From the NCBI GenBank assembly GCA_035063765.1, contig JAPSFT010000008.1, positions 154,198 to 218,197 on the forward strand: 64,000 bases of DNA, written 5' to 3'. This DNA comes from Deltaproteobacteria bacterium. Its GTDB lineage: Bacteria; Myxococcota_A; UBA9160; PR03. How positions within the stretch are numbered: position 1 is the stretch's first letter; the number at the start of each line of letters is the position of its first letter. Under the pieces are notes generated by a model. It saw only the letters and a program-made list of their open reading frames with translations. It was not told where the DNA came from and did not search any database. Made by a program: the position numbers and the translations under genes. This document shows, one piece after another, positions 8,196-15,801 of the stretch.

Positions 8196-8975
8196 ATGCG
8201 CGTGGAGCCGGTGGGAGCCGAGACGCGGGTGGACCGGGTCTTCGAGCAGCTCCGCTCCCAGATCATCTCGGGAGCGGTCGCGGCCGGCGCCCGGCTCCCG
8301 AACGAGCGCGAGCTGGCGGAGGCCTTCGGTGTCAACCGGGCGTCGGTGCGCGAGGCCCTGAAGCGGCTCGAGTTCCTGGAGCTGGTCGAGGTCCGGCACG
8401 GGCAGGGCACCTTCGTGCAGCCGCTCTCGGCGTCCTCGGCCCTCCAGGTGATCGAGGGCCTCCTGCGCGATCCCGCCGTGGTGACCCGCGCGCTGCTCGA
8501 GCAGCTCCTGCTCTTCCGCCGGAACATCACGCTCCAGGTCGTCGAGCTGGCCGCGCGCAACCGCAGCGAGGCGCAGCTCGCCCGCGCGCGCACCTTGCTC
8601 GACGAGGAGGCCGCCGAAGGGAGCGATCCCAAGCGGGCCCTCGAGATCGACCTGCGCTGGAACGCGCTGCTCAGCGAAGCCACCGGGAACCTGCTCTACC
8701 AGCTCGTCGGCAACCTCTTCACGAAGCTCGTGGCCCGGCTGGGCCCGCTCTACTACAACGCGGAGCGCGATCCCGCGCGCTCGATGCAGAACCATCGTGC
8801 GCTGCTGGCGGCCGTCGAGCAGCGCGATCCCGACGCCGCGCGGCGCCGGATCGAGGAGATGCTGCGTTACAGCGAGGAGCGCATCCTCGCAGAGGTGACG
8901 CGGCTCGAGGAAGCCGGCGTGATCGGTCCCGGGGCGCACCGCCCGCCGCGCGCTCCGGCGGAGGGAGCGCCGTGA
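8196..8975 (+). CDS. FadR-subfamily GntR transcriptional regulator
   Basis: 259 residues, ATG 8196 with GAGAAGGAG upstream. Residues 10-80 form the GntR winged helix (VFEQLRSQIISGAVAAGARLPNERELAEAFGVNRASVREALKRLE...GQGTFV). The rest is an all-helical FadR-type C-terminal domain ending in ...SMQNHRALLAAVEQRDPDAARRRIEEML, which normally binds acyl-CoA, carboxylates or a metal. The last codons overlap the GTG of the alkyl-DHAP synthase gene, so the two are translated together and the regulator very probably controls the operon. The effector cannot be deduced. Confidence 0.92.
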   Translation: MRVEPVGAETRVDRVFEQLRSQIISGAVAAGARLPNERELAEAFGVNRASVREALKRLEFLELVEVRHGQGTFVQPLSASSALQVIEGLLRDPAVVTRALLEQLLLFRRNITLQVVELAARNRSEAQLARARTLLDEEAAEGSDPKRALEIDLRWNALLSEATGNLLYQLVGNLFTKLVARLGPLYYNAERDPARSMQNHRALLAAVEQRDPDAARRRIEEMLRYSEERILAEVTRLEEAGVIGPGAHRPPRAPAEGAP

Positions 8976-10636
8976 CGATCGCGCGCGAGAACCTGCGCTG
9001 GAACGGGTGGGGTCGGCTCGGCGAGTCGATCGAGCTCTCCGGCCCGCGGGAGCAGGCGCTGCTGGCCGAGCTCGGCCGCCGGCTCGGGCGCTCCCTCTCG
9101 CGTGCACCGGCGCCGATCGAGCTCGATGCCGTGCGGCCGCCGCCCTGCAAGCTCACGCCAGCGGTCCTCGCGCAGCTGCGCGCCGCCTGCGGCGAGGACT
9201 TCGTGCGCACCAGCGCCTTCGAGCGCCTCACCCACGCGCTCGGGCGCAGCCTGCCCGACCTGCTCCGGCTGCGACGGGGCGAGATCGAGCGCTTCCCGGA
9301 GGCGGTGCTCTACCCGCGCGACGAGGGCGCCGTGGCCGCCGTGCTGCGCATCGCGGCCGAGACGGACCTGGCGGTGGTCCCCTTCGGCGGTGGCTCGAGC
9401 GTGGTGGGGGGCGTCGAGCCCCGCACGGGCCCCGGCCAGGCGGGTGCGCTGGCGCTCGACACGACCCGCCTGGACGAGCTCCTGCGCCTCGATCGCGAGA
9501 GCGGCACGGCGACCTTCCAGGCCGGGATCGACGGCCCCGCGCTCGAGGCGGCGCTCGCAAGCCAGGGGCTCACGCTCGGCCACTTCCCGCAGTCCTTCGA
9601 GCACTCGACCCTGGGTGGCTGGATCGCGACCCGTTCGGTGGGGCAGCAGTCGGACGGCTACGGCGGGATCGACGAACTCCTGGTGTCCGTACGCATGGTG
9701 ACGCCGGAGGGTGTCGTTCGCACGATCGAAGTGCCGCGTTCGGCCACCGGGCCCGACTGGAACCATCTCGTGCTCGGCTCGGAGGGCGTGCTGGGCGTGA
9801 TCGTCGAGGCGACGCTGCGGGTGCGGCCGGCGCCGCGGGCCTCCGTGATCCGCGGAGCGTTGTTCCGCAACTGGGCGGACGGGCTCGCCGCCGTGCGCGC
9901 GATGCACGGAGCCGGCCTGTCGCTCACGATGGCGCGCCTGTCGGATGCCGCCGAGACGGAGCTCTCCCTGCTCCTGCGCCGCGACCCCATGCGGCGGGTC
10001 GACCCAGCCGCCACCGCGCTCGGCCTCGCGGCTCGCGCGGGCTGGGGCTCCGGACGCTGCACGCTCCTCTACGGCGCCGAGGGCGAGCCCGGCCGCGTGC
10101 GCGGTGCACTGCGGAGCGCACGCGCGATCGCCTGGCGCCACGGCGGGCTCCCGCTGGGAAGCGCGCCGGGTCGCGCGTGGCGGCGCGAGCGCTTCCGCAC
10201 GCCCTACCTGCGCGAGTGGCTGCTCGACCACGGTGTCGCCGTCGACACCATGGAGACGGCGCTTCCCTGGAGTCGCGTTGCGGATGGACATCGAGTGGTG
10301 ACGGATGCCCTGCACGCCGCGCTCGGCGTCCATGCCGGGTCGGGGCTGGCGATGGGGCATCTCTCGCACGGCTACCCCGACGGCGCCTGCCTCTACTTCA
10401 CGGCGCTCTGGCCCCTCGACGAGGCGCGCCCGCTCGAGCAGTGGGCCGCGATCAAGCGCGACGTGAGCGACGCGATCGTGGCCGCCGGAGGCACGATCTC
10501 CCATCACCACGGTGTCGGGACCGATCACGCCGCGTGGCTGGCGCGCGAGCGGGGGACCCTGGCGCTGGCGGCGCTGCGCGCGGCAAAGGCGGCGCTCGAC
10601 CCGCGCGGGCTCATGAACCCGGGGAAGCTCCTGTGA
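8972..10636 (+). CDS. agpS: Alkyldihydroxyacetonephosphate synthase (ether-lipid synthesis)
   Basis: 554 residues, GTG 8972 after a GGAGGGAG ribosome site. The enzyme swaps the acyl chain of acyl-DHAP for a fatty alcohol, making the ether bond of plasmalogen-type lipids. Family marks are all present: NGWG at residues 11-14, the FAD-binding segment FGGGSSVVGG near 138, FEHSTLGGWIATRSVGQQSDGYG, the Tyr in CLYFTALWP, and the His triad in SHHHGVGTDH near 511, matching the eukaryotic active site. Myxobacteria carry an enzyme of this family. It is sandwiched by overlapping codons between the FadR-type regulator and a GlpD-type dehydrogenase. A general FAD-linked oxidase is the alternative, less likely given these motifs. 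Confidence 0.92.
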   Translation: MTIARENLRWNGWGRLGESIELSGPREQALLAELGRRLGRSLSRAPAPIELDAVRPPPCKLTPAVLAQLRAACGEDFVRTSAFERLTHALGRSLPDLLRLRRGEIERFPEAVLYPRDEGAVAAVLRIAAETDLAVVPFGGGSSVVGGVEPRTGPGQAGALALDTTRLDELLRLDRESGTATFQAGIDGPALEAALASQGLTLGHFPQSFEHSTLGGWIATRSVGQQSDGYGGIDELLVSVRMVTPEGVVRTIEVPRSATGPDWNHLVLGSEGVLGVIVEATLRVRPAPRASVIRGALFRNWADGLAAVRAMHGAGLSLTMARLSDAAETELSLLLRRDPMRRVDPAATALGLAARAGWGSGRCTLLYGAEGEPGRVRGALRSARAIAWRHGGLPLGSAPGRAWRRERFRTPYLREWLLDHGVAVDTMETALPWSRVADGHRVVTDALHAALGVHAGSGLAMGHLSHGYPDGACLYFTALWPLDEARPLEQWAAIKRDVSDAIVAAGGTISHHHGVGTDHAAWLARERGTLALAALRAAKAALDPRGLMNPGKLL

Positions 10637-12297
10637 GCACCGCCGCGTGGGGCCTCGACGAGCGCCGGGCCGCGCTCTCACAGGCGGAGCGCGACGGCGT
10701 CGACGTGCTCGTGATCGGGGGCGGTATCTGCGGGGCGGGCGTGGTGCGCGAGGCGGCGGCGCGCGGGCTGCGCGCCTTCCTGGTCGAGCGGGGCGACTTC
10801 GCCTCGGGCACCTCGAGCCGCTCCTCGAAGATGATCCACGGTGGGCTCCGCTACCTGGCCCAGGGACACGTCGGGGTGACGCGCGAGGCGTGCCGGGAGC
10901 GCGACCAGCTCGCACGGCTCAATCCGAACCTGGTGCGGCCGCTGCCCTTCCTGTTCCCGTCGTGGGTGGGTGGCAAGATCGCGCCCTGGCAGGTGCGCGC
11001 CGCGCTCTGGGCCTACTCGGCGCTTGCCAGCTTCCGCCCCGAGGCGAGCTTCCGGATGCTGTCGCGGCAGGAGGTCGCCGAGTACTCGCACGACGTGCGG
11101 CTCGACGGGCTGCGCGCTGCCGGTCTCTACCACGACGCCCAGGCCGACGACGCGCGGCTCGTGCTGGAGGCGCTGAAGAACGCGCGCCGGCTCGGCGGTG
11201 ACGCGGCGCCGCACGCGGAGGTCGTCGAGCTGCTGCGGGACGGCGGGCGCGTGGCCGGCGCGCGGGTGCACGACCGGCTCGAGGGCCGGACGCTCGCGAT
11301 CCGCGCCCATGTGGTGGTGAACGCGGCGGGGCCCGGGATCGCGCGCGTGCGCGGGCTCGACGCCGGCGCCCGCGCGGTACACGTGCGTCCGGCCAAGGGC
11401 GTGCATCTCGTGATCCCGCGCCAGCGCCTGCACACGCGGGGCGCCGTTGCGCTGGAAGGGGAGGACGGCCGGCATCTCTTCGTGTGTCCCTTCGAAGACG
11501 TGCTGATGATCGGCACCACCGACACCTTCAGCGACGAGATCGACGAGCCGGTGGTCACGATCGACGAGGTGCACTACCTGCTGGCAGCGGCCAACGCGGC
11601 CTTCCCGAGCGCCGTCCTCACCACCAACGACATTCGCAGCGTGTGGGCGGGCGTGCGCCCGCTGGTTGCGGACGAGGATGCCGATGCGCCGCCCTCCGAC
11701 GTGTCGCGCGAGGCGGAGATCGAGGAGTCGCCGAGCGGCCTCCTGTCGGTGGCGGGCGGCAAGCTCACCACGTTCCGCGCGATGGGCGAGGCGGCGGTGG
11801 AGCGCGCGCTGCGCCGGCTTCCGGCCGGGCGCCGGCGGGCTGCCGGGCCGAGCCGCACCTTCGGGATGGCGCTGCGCGACGACGGTTTCGACGCGGCGGC
11901 GCTCGAGCAGGAGCTGCGCGGGCGCCACCGCCTCTCGCCGCGGAGCGCCGAGCATCTGGTGCGCGCCTGGGGCGAGGAGTCACTTGCGCTGCTCGCAGCG
12001 GCGCCCGAGGCATGGCGGCGCCCGATCGGGCGCTCGCGCTACCTCTACGCCGAGATCCCCTGGGCCTTCCGCACCGAGTGCGCCGCCTCGCTGTGCGACG
12101 TGCTCGAGCACCGCGTGCGCCTGGCGCTCTTCGCGGAAGGGCAGGGCCTGCCCGAGCTCTCGCGCCTCGCCGCCGTCGCCGGCGAGGCGCTCGGCTGGGA
12201 CGCCGAGCGCACCCGCGCCGAAGCCTCCACCTACGCCGCCGCCGTCCGCCGCCGCTACCAGATCGCCGCCACCCCTCCTGCGCGCGCCGTCGCCTAG
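10633..12297 (+). CDS. glpD: FAD-dependent glycerol-3-phosphate dehydrogenase (GlpD family)
   Basis: 554 residues from GTG 10633, whose GTGA overlaps the synthase stop. The N-terminus has the dinucleotide-binding VLVIGGGICGAGVVREAAARG, then GTSSRSSKMIHGGLRYL, the GlpD signature. LMIGTTDT, a 'SVWAGVRPLV' block and GGKLTTFRAMGE follow, and the C-terminal helical domain (IPWAFRTECAASLCDVLEHRVRLA) is complete. It oxidises glycerol-3-phosphate to DHAP and passes electrons to quinone. In this operon it would supply the DHAP from which the ether-lipid precursor is built. The TAG stop at 12295-12297 touches the first copy of a 27-bp repeat. Confidence 0.95.
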   Translation: MSTAAWGLDERRAALSQAERDGVDVLVIGGGICGAGVVREAAARGLRAFLVERGDFASGTSSRSSKMIHGGLRYLAQGHVGVTREACRERDQLARLNPNLVRPLPFLFPSWVGGKIAPWQVRAALWAYSALASFRPEASFRMLSRQEVAEYSHDVRLDGLRAAGLYHDAQADDARLVLEALKNARRLGGDAAPHAEVVELLRDGGRVAGARVHDRLEGRTLAIRAHVVVNAAGPGIARVRGLDAGARAVHVRPAKGVHLVIPRQRLHTRGAVALEGEDGRHLFVCPFEDVLMIGTTDTFSDEIDEPVVTIDEVHYLLAAANAAFPSAVLTTNDIRSVWAGVRPLVADEDADAPPSDVSREAEIEESPSGLLSVAGGKLTTFRAMGEAAVERALRRLPAGRRRAAGPSRTFGMALRDDGFDAAALEQELRGRHRLSPRSAEHLVRAWGEESLALLAAAPEAWRRPIGRSRYLYAEIPWAFRTECAASLCDVLEHRVRLALFAEGQGLPELSRLAAVAGEALGWDAERTRAEASTYAAAVRRRYQIAATPPARAVA

Positions 12298-12387
12298 GGG
12301 ACAGACCCGGCGATCCGGCGATTTGGGGACAGACCCGGCGATCCGGCGATTCTCAAGGAGAATCGCCGGATCGCCGGGTCTGTCCCC
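12297..12387. repeat. 27-bp repeat: two direct copies and one inverted copy (long hairpin)
   Basis: Three exact copies of a 27-bp sequence beginning GGGGACAGACCC: direct at 12297-12323 and 12325-12351, and reverse-complemented at 12361-12387, with a 9-base gap (12352-12360). The last two form a perfect 27-bp stem. It fills the spacer between glpD and the lipid-kinase gene. Its GGGGAC ends resemble those of the palindrome at 60853-60918. REP/BIME-type repeats look like this; there is no T-run for a classical terminator. Confidence 0.9.
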
Positions 12388-12399
12388 TAAGCTACCGCG

Positions 12400-13329
12400 A
12401 TGCGCATCCTGGCAATCGTGAACCCCCGCAGCCGCGCGGGGGCGACGGCGCGGCGTTGGCCGGGGGTCGAGGCGAAGCTCCGCCAGGCTCTCGGGCCGCT
12501 CGAGGTGGAGGCGACGCGCGGTCCGCGCGATGCGGAGAGGATCGCGCGCGAGGGCGTGCGGGCCGGTGTCGAGCTCGTGGTCGTGGCTGGCGGCGACGGC
12601 ACGCTCTCGGAGACCGCGGCGGGCCTGCTCGGCGCGGGGCTCGGCCGCTACGCCGAGATCGCGCCGCTCCCGCTCGGCACGGGCGGCGACTTCGTGCGGG
12701 GCCTCGGCCTGTCCGGCGACCTCGACGCCGCCATCGCGCGCATCGCCGCCGGCAAGGTCCACCGGATCGACGCCGGCCGCATCGCCTTCCACGACCGGCG
12801 TGGCCAGCCCGCCACCACCCACTTCGTGAACATCGCGAGCGCCGGCGTCTCGGGCCTCGTGACCGAGCTGGTGAACCGCGCTCCCAAGGCGCTCGGCGGC
12901 CGGCTCTCGTTCCTGATCGGCACGCTGCGTGCGATCGCGCGCTGGCAGGCGGCGCCGGTCCGGATCCGCGTCGACGGCACGGTCGTGCACGAGGGACCGC
13001 TCGATCTCGCCGCCGTCGCCAACGGCTCGCACTTCGGCGGCGGCATGCGCGTGGCCCCCGCGGCGCGACCCGACGACGGCCTCTTCGACGTGATCTCGAT
13101 CCGCGGGACCTCGCGGGCCCGACTCCTGCGCCACCTGCCGCTCCTCTACGACGGCCGCCACCTGTCGCTTCCCGATGTTGCGAGCCATCGGGGCGTCCAC
13201 GTCGAGATCGAGCCTCTCCGCTCCGACACCGAAGTATGCATCGAGGTGGACGGCGAGCCGCTCGGGCGCCTGCCGGCGCGTTTCGAGCTGCTGCCCGGCG
13301 CCCTGGCCCTGCGCGGGCTCCCGCCGTGA
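12400..13329 (+). CDS. Diacylglycerol/sphingosine kinase family lipid kinase (YegS-like)
   Basis: 309 residues, ATG 12400. The catalytic DAGK domain begins at the N-terminus: ILAIVNPRSRAG, then VVVAGGDGTLSETAAGL with the GGDGT phosphate-binding loop (about residue 66), and PLGTGGDFVRGLGL. The beta-rich C-terminal half has THFVNIASAGVSGLV, NGSHFGGGMRVAPAARPDDGLFDV, all typical of YegS/DgkB-type kinases. The substrate is a lipid or polyprenol and cannot be specified. It lies 103 bp after glpD on the same strand with the repeat hairpin ending only 12 bases before its start codon, so translation could be affected by that structure. Confidence 0.9.
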   Translation: MRILAIVNPRSRAGATARRWPGVEAKLRQALGPLEVEATRGPRDAERIAREGVRAGVELVVVAGGDGTLSETAAGLLGAGLGRYAEIAPLPLGTGGDFVRGLGLSGDLDAAIARIAAGKVHRIDAGRIAFHDRRGQPATTHFVNIASAGVSGLVTELVNRAPKALGGRLSFLIGTLRAIARWQAAPVRIRVDGTVVHEGPLDLAAVANGSHFGGGMRVAPAARPDDGLFDVISIRGTSRARLLRHLPLLYDGRHLSLPDVASHRGVHVEIEPLRSDTEVCIEVDGEPLGRLPARFELLPGALALRGLPP

Positions 13330-13351
13330 GCCCGCTCCACCGTCCCGGCCC

Positions 13352-14311
13352 ATGAGCGTCTTCGCGGAGGTACGGGCCGCTGCGGCCCGCGTGATGGAGC
13401 GTGCCCGGAGCGCGCGCATCGACGAGGCCGCGCTGGCGGCGCTCGCCGGCCGCCTGCTCGCGACCCCGCAGCCACCGCCGGCCTGGGACCCCGTCGCCCA
13501 TCACGTCGGGACCCCTGCCTCACGGCTTGCCTACGTGCTCACGCTCGACGCCGTGAATTTCGGGAGCGGCTGGTTCCCGAAGCTGCGCAAACGCCCGGGC
13601 CTCTCCGGCTACTACACCGTCGCGATGGGGCTCAAGGACCGCTTCGACGAAGCGGGCCCCTGGAGCGCCGCCGAGCTCGGGAAGCTCACCCCGGGCGATC
13701 TTGCGGCCGTCACGGGCCAGTCGCTCGAGGATCCCGAGGTGGCGGAGCTGATGGTGCTCTTCGCGCGCGCGCTGAACGACCTCGGCACGCTGCTCACCGC
13801 CCGGCATGGTGGCCGCTTCGAAGCACTCGTCGAGACGGCGGCTGGCTGCGGCGCCCGGCTCGTGGAGGCGCTCGCGGAGATGCCGCTCTACCGCGACGTC
13901 TCCCGCTACGACGGCTTCCCGGTGCCCTTCTACAAGCGCGCCCAGATCACCGTCGCCGACCTCGCGATCGCGTTTGCGGCCGAGGGCCCGGGCCGCTTTC
14001 ACGACCTCGACGAGCTCACCTGCTTCGCCGACAACCTGGTCCCGCACGTGCTTCGCCGCGAGGGCGTGCTCGTCTACGCGCCCGCCCTCGCGGCGCGCAT
14101 CGACGCCGAGGAGCGGCTCGAGGCCGGCTCACCCGAGGAGGTCGAGATCCGCGCCGCCGGCGTCCACGCCGTCGAGGGCCTCGTCGCGGCGATCCGTGCG
14201 GGCGGCGGCCGCGCGACGGCGCACGAGATCGACATGGCGCTCTGGCAGCGCGGGCAACGTCCCGAGATCAAGGCGCATCCCCGTCACCGGGCGCGCTGCC
14301 CCTACTACTGA
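13352..14311 (+). CDS. Queuosine salvage protein (DUF2419 / Qng1 family)
   Basis: 319 residues from ATG 13352, 22 bp after the lipid kinase. Characteristic blocks of the family are visible: the N-terminal WDPVAHHVG, VLTLDAVNFGSGWFP, GYYTVAMGLKDRF, the SRYDGFPVPFYKRAQITVADL segment, FHDLDELTCFADNLVPHVLR, and the EVEIRAAGVHAVE helix. In eukaryotes this protein releases queuine from queuosine 5'-monophosphate for tRNA modification; bacterial members are less common and presumably let the cell scavenge the base. No queuosine biosynthesis gene is in the window. Length is normal and the reading frame complete. Confidence 0.88.
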   Translation: MSVFAEVRAAAARVMERARSARIDEAALAALAGRLLATPQPPPAWDPVAHHVGTPASRLAYVLTLDAVNFGSGWFPKLRKRPGLSGYYTVAMGLKDRFDEAGPWSAAELGKLTPGDLAAVTGQSLEDPEVAELMVLFARALNDLGTLLTARHGGRFEALVETAAGCGARLVEALAEMPLYRDVSRYDGFPVPFYKRAQITVADLAIAFAAEGPGRFHDLDELTCFADNLVPHVLRREGVLVYAPALAARIDAEERLEAGSPEEVEIRAAGVHAVEGLVAAIRAGGGRATAHEIDMALWQRGQRPEIKAHPRHRARCPYY

Positions 14312-14377
14312 AGGCGTGGTCGGCCGCGGTCGCCTCCGGGCCGCTGCCGCGCGGGTGCCGCCGGCCGCTCCCTTCCC

Positions 14378-15085
14378 TCAGCCGCTCGCGATCGCGAGCA
14401 GCTCGCGCAGGCTCCCGATCACGTGGTGCGGGGCGGGGGCGCCCTCGGGCGGCGGGCTCCCGATCAGGACGCTGGTCATGCCGAGCGCGTTCGCGCCCGC
14501 GACGTCGTGCCAGGGGGAGTCGCCGACGAAGAGCACCGACTCCGGCGCCGGGTCGCCCGCCTTCTCGAGCGCGAGCCGGAAGATGCGCGCGTCGGGCTTG
14601 CAGGAGCGCGCCTCCTCGCTGGTCGTGATCGCGTCGACGTGCGCCTCGAGCCCGAGCCGGCTCCAGATCGCCGCGAGCTGGTCGTCGTCGATGTTGCTCA
14701 CGATCGAGACGTGGAGGCCGCGCGCGCGCAGCCCCGAGAGCGTCTCGGCGGCGTCGGGCCGGGGCGCCACCTCGGGCTCGCCGAGGACCCGGCCCTGCGA
14801 GAAGCGGACGTCCTCGTCCGCGGGCTCCGCGGCGACGCCGAGGCTGCGCAGGAACCGGGCGTGGGCCTCGCCGAAGAGATCCCGGTGCAGGTAGTACGGG
14901 CGGCTCGCCCAGCTCGCCATCGTGGTCGCCATCGCGATCCGGTAGGCGCGCCGCAGCTCGTCGAGCGGCGCGGCGACGCCGCGGCCGCGCGCCATCTCCT
15001 CGAGCACCCGGTCGAAGTGGGCGTTGATCGAGCCGTAGCTGAAGAGGGTCCCGCCGAGGTCGAAGAACACCGCTCGATGACGCAC
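14378..15085 (-). CDS. HAD-superfamily hydrolase
   Basis: 235 residues from GTG 15085, which has GGAGG five bases upstream and places the catalytic motif at the N-terminus; the longer frame upstream has no sensible sequence. Motif I is FFDLGGTLFSYG (the second catalytic Asp is replaced by Gly, as in several HAD groups that keep only the nucleophile Asp), motif II is SIVSNIDDD, Lys of motif III is in ARSCKPDARIF, and motif IV is FVGDSPWHDVAGA. A helical cap lies between motifs I and II. The substrate is unknown. It is convergent with the queuosine salvage gene and divergent from the cold-shock-domain gene. Confidence 0.88.
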   Translation of the reverse strand: MRHRAVFFDLGGTLFSYGSINAHFDRVLEEMARGRGVAAPLDELRRAYRIAMATTMASWASRPYYLHRDLFGEAHARFLRSLGVAAEPADEDVRFSQGRVLGEPEVAPRPDAAETLSGLRARGLHVSIVSNIDDDQLAAIWSRLGLEAHVDAITTSEEARSCKPDARIFRLALEKAGDPAPESVLFVGDSPWHDVAGANALGMTSVLIGSPPPEGAPAPHHVIGSLRELLAIASG

Positions 15086-15165
15086 GCGGACCTCCGGGGA
15101 CGGCTCGGAACGGACCAGCGTAGCCAGCTCCTCGGAGAAGCCCAAACCCGCGTCACCATGAAGGT

Positions 15166-15193
15166 TTGACACGTTTCCGGGCTGCCCTATCCT
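15166..15193 (+). promoter_or_regulatory. Sigma-70-type promoter for the cold-shock-domain gene
   Basis: TTGACA at 15166-15171 and TATCCT at 15188-15193, separated by 16 bases: the best promoter match I see in the window. Transcription from about 15200 would give a leader of roughly 120 bases before the ATG at 15321, a length often seen for cold-shock genes. Confidence 0.65.
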
Positions 15194-15320
15194 GCGCAGC
15201 TCTCCGCGACCGGTTCCCCCCGGCGCGCAGTTCCCCGACTCTGCGGCCCGACGCGCTCCAGCCGGTCTCCCACCGCCCTGGCGCCCCTCTCCGGCCGACC
15301 CCTGCGGGGGGAGGTGCCCG

Positions 15321-15791
15321 ATGCTCCAGCTCGACACGATCGAGACCGGCAGCCGCGTGACCCACAAGAACACCGGCCTCCGCTACACGGTTGCGGACCT
15401 CGGCGAGGAGGAGGTCCTGCTCTCGCCCGACAACTCCGAGTTCCAGGACCTGCTCGTGCCGGTCGATCTGTTCCGCCAGGAGTTCATCGCGAGCGACCGC
15501 TACAGCGCCGGCCGCGGCCGCCCGCGTGCCCGCCGCCCCGCGGCCGCCGTGCCGACGGGTCCGAAGACCCGCGGCCGCATCAAGAAGATGGTCCGCGACC
15601 GCGGCTTCGGCTTCATCCGGGGAGACGACGGCAAGGAGGTCTTCTTCCACCGCTCCGGCCTGAACGCCGGCGACTACGACGCGCTCAACGAGGGCGACGC
15701 GGTCGAGTACGTGGTGCAGGAGGGCCCGCGCGGCGCACGCGCCGAGAACGTGCGCGCGGTGACGGACGCGCCCGCCCCCGCCACGGCCTAG
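15321..15791 (+). CDS. Cold-shock-domain protein with an extra N-terminal domain
   Basis: 156 residues, ATG 15321 after GGGGGGAGGTG. Residues 80-148 are a cold-shock domain with both RNA-binding motifs recognisable (RDRGFGFIRGDDGKEVFFHRS, with motif 1 GFGFI and motif 2 VFFHRS). Ahead of it is a domain of about 60 residues (IETGSRVTHKNTGLRYTVADLGEEEVLL...VPVDLFRQEF) that I cannot assign, joined by an Arg/Pro/Ala linker. Ordinary Csp proteins are about 70 residues and lack this. Likely an RNA chaperone or translation modulator. Its own strong promoter and long leader fit cold-type regulation. Confidence 0.88.
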   Translation: MLQLDTIETGSRVTHKNTGLRYTVADLGEEEVLLSPDNSEFQDLLVPVDLFRQEFIASDRYSAGRGRPRARRPAAAVPTGPKTRGRIKKMVRDRGFGFIRGDDGKEVFFHRSGLNAGDYDALNEGDAVEYVVQEGPRGARAENVRAVTDAPAPATA

Positions 15792-15801
15792 TCCGAGCCG
15801 A

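Noticed and set aside
12297..12387. Intrinsic terminator of the ether-lipid operon
   Set aside because: The stem is perfect, but there is no T-run after it, and direct copies plus GGGGAC ends fit a repeat element better. A terminator effect stays possible.
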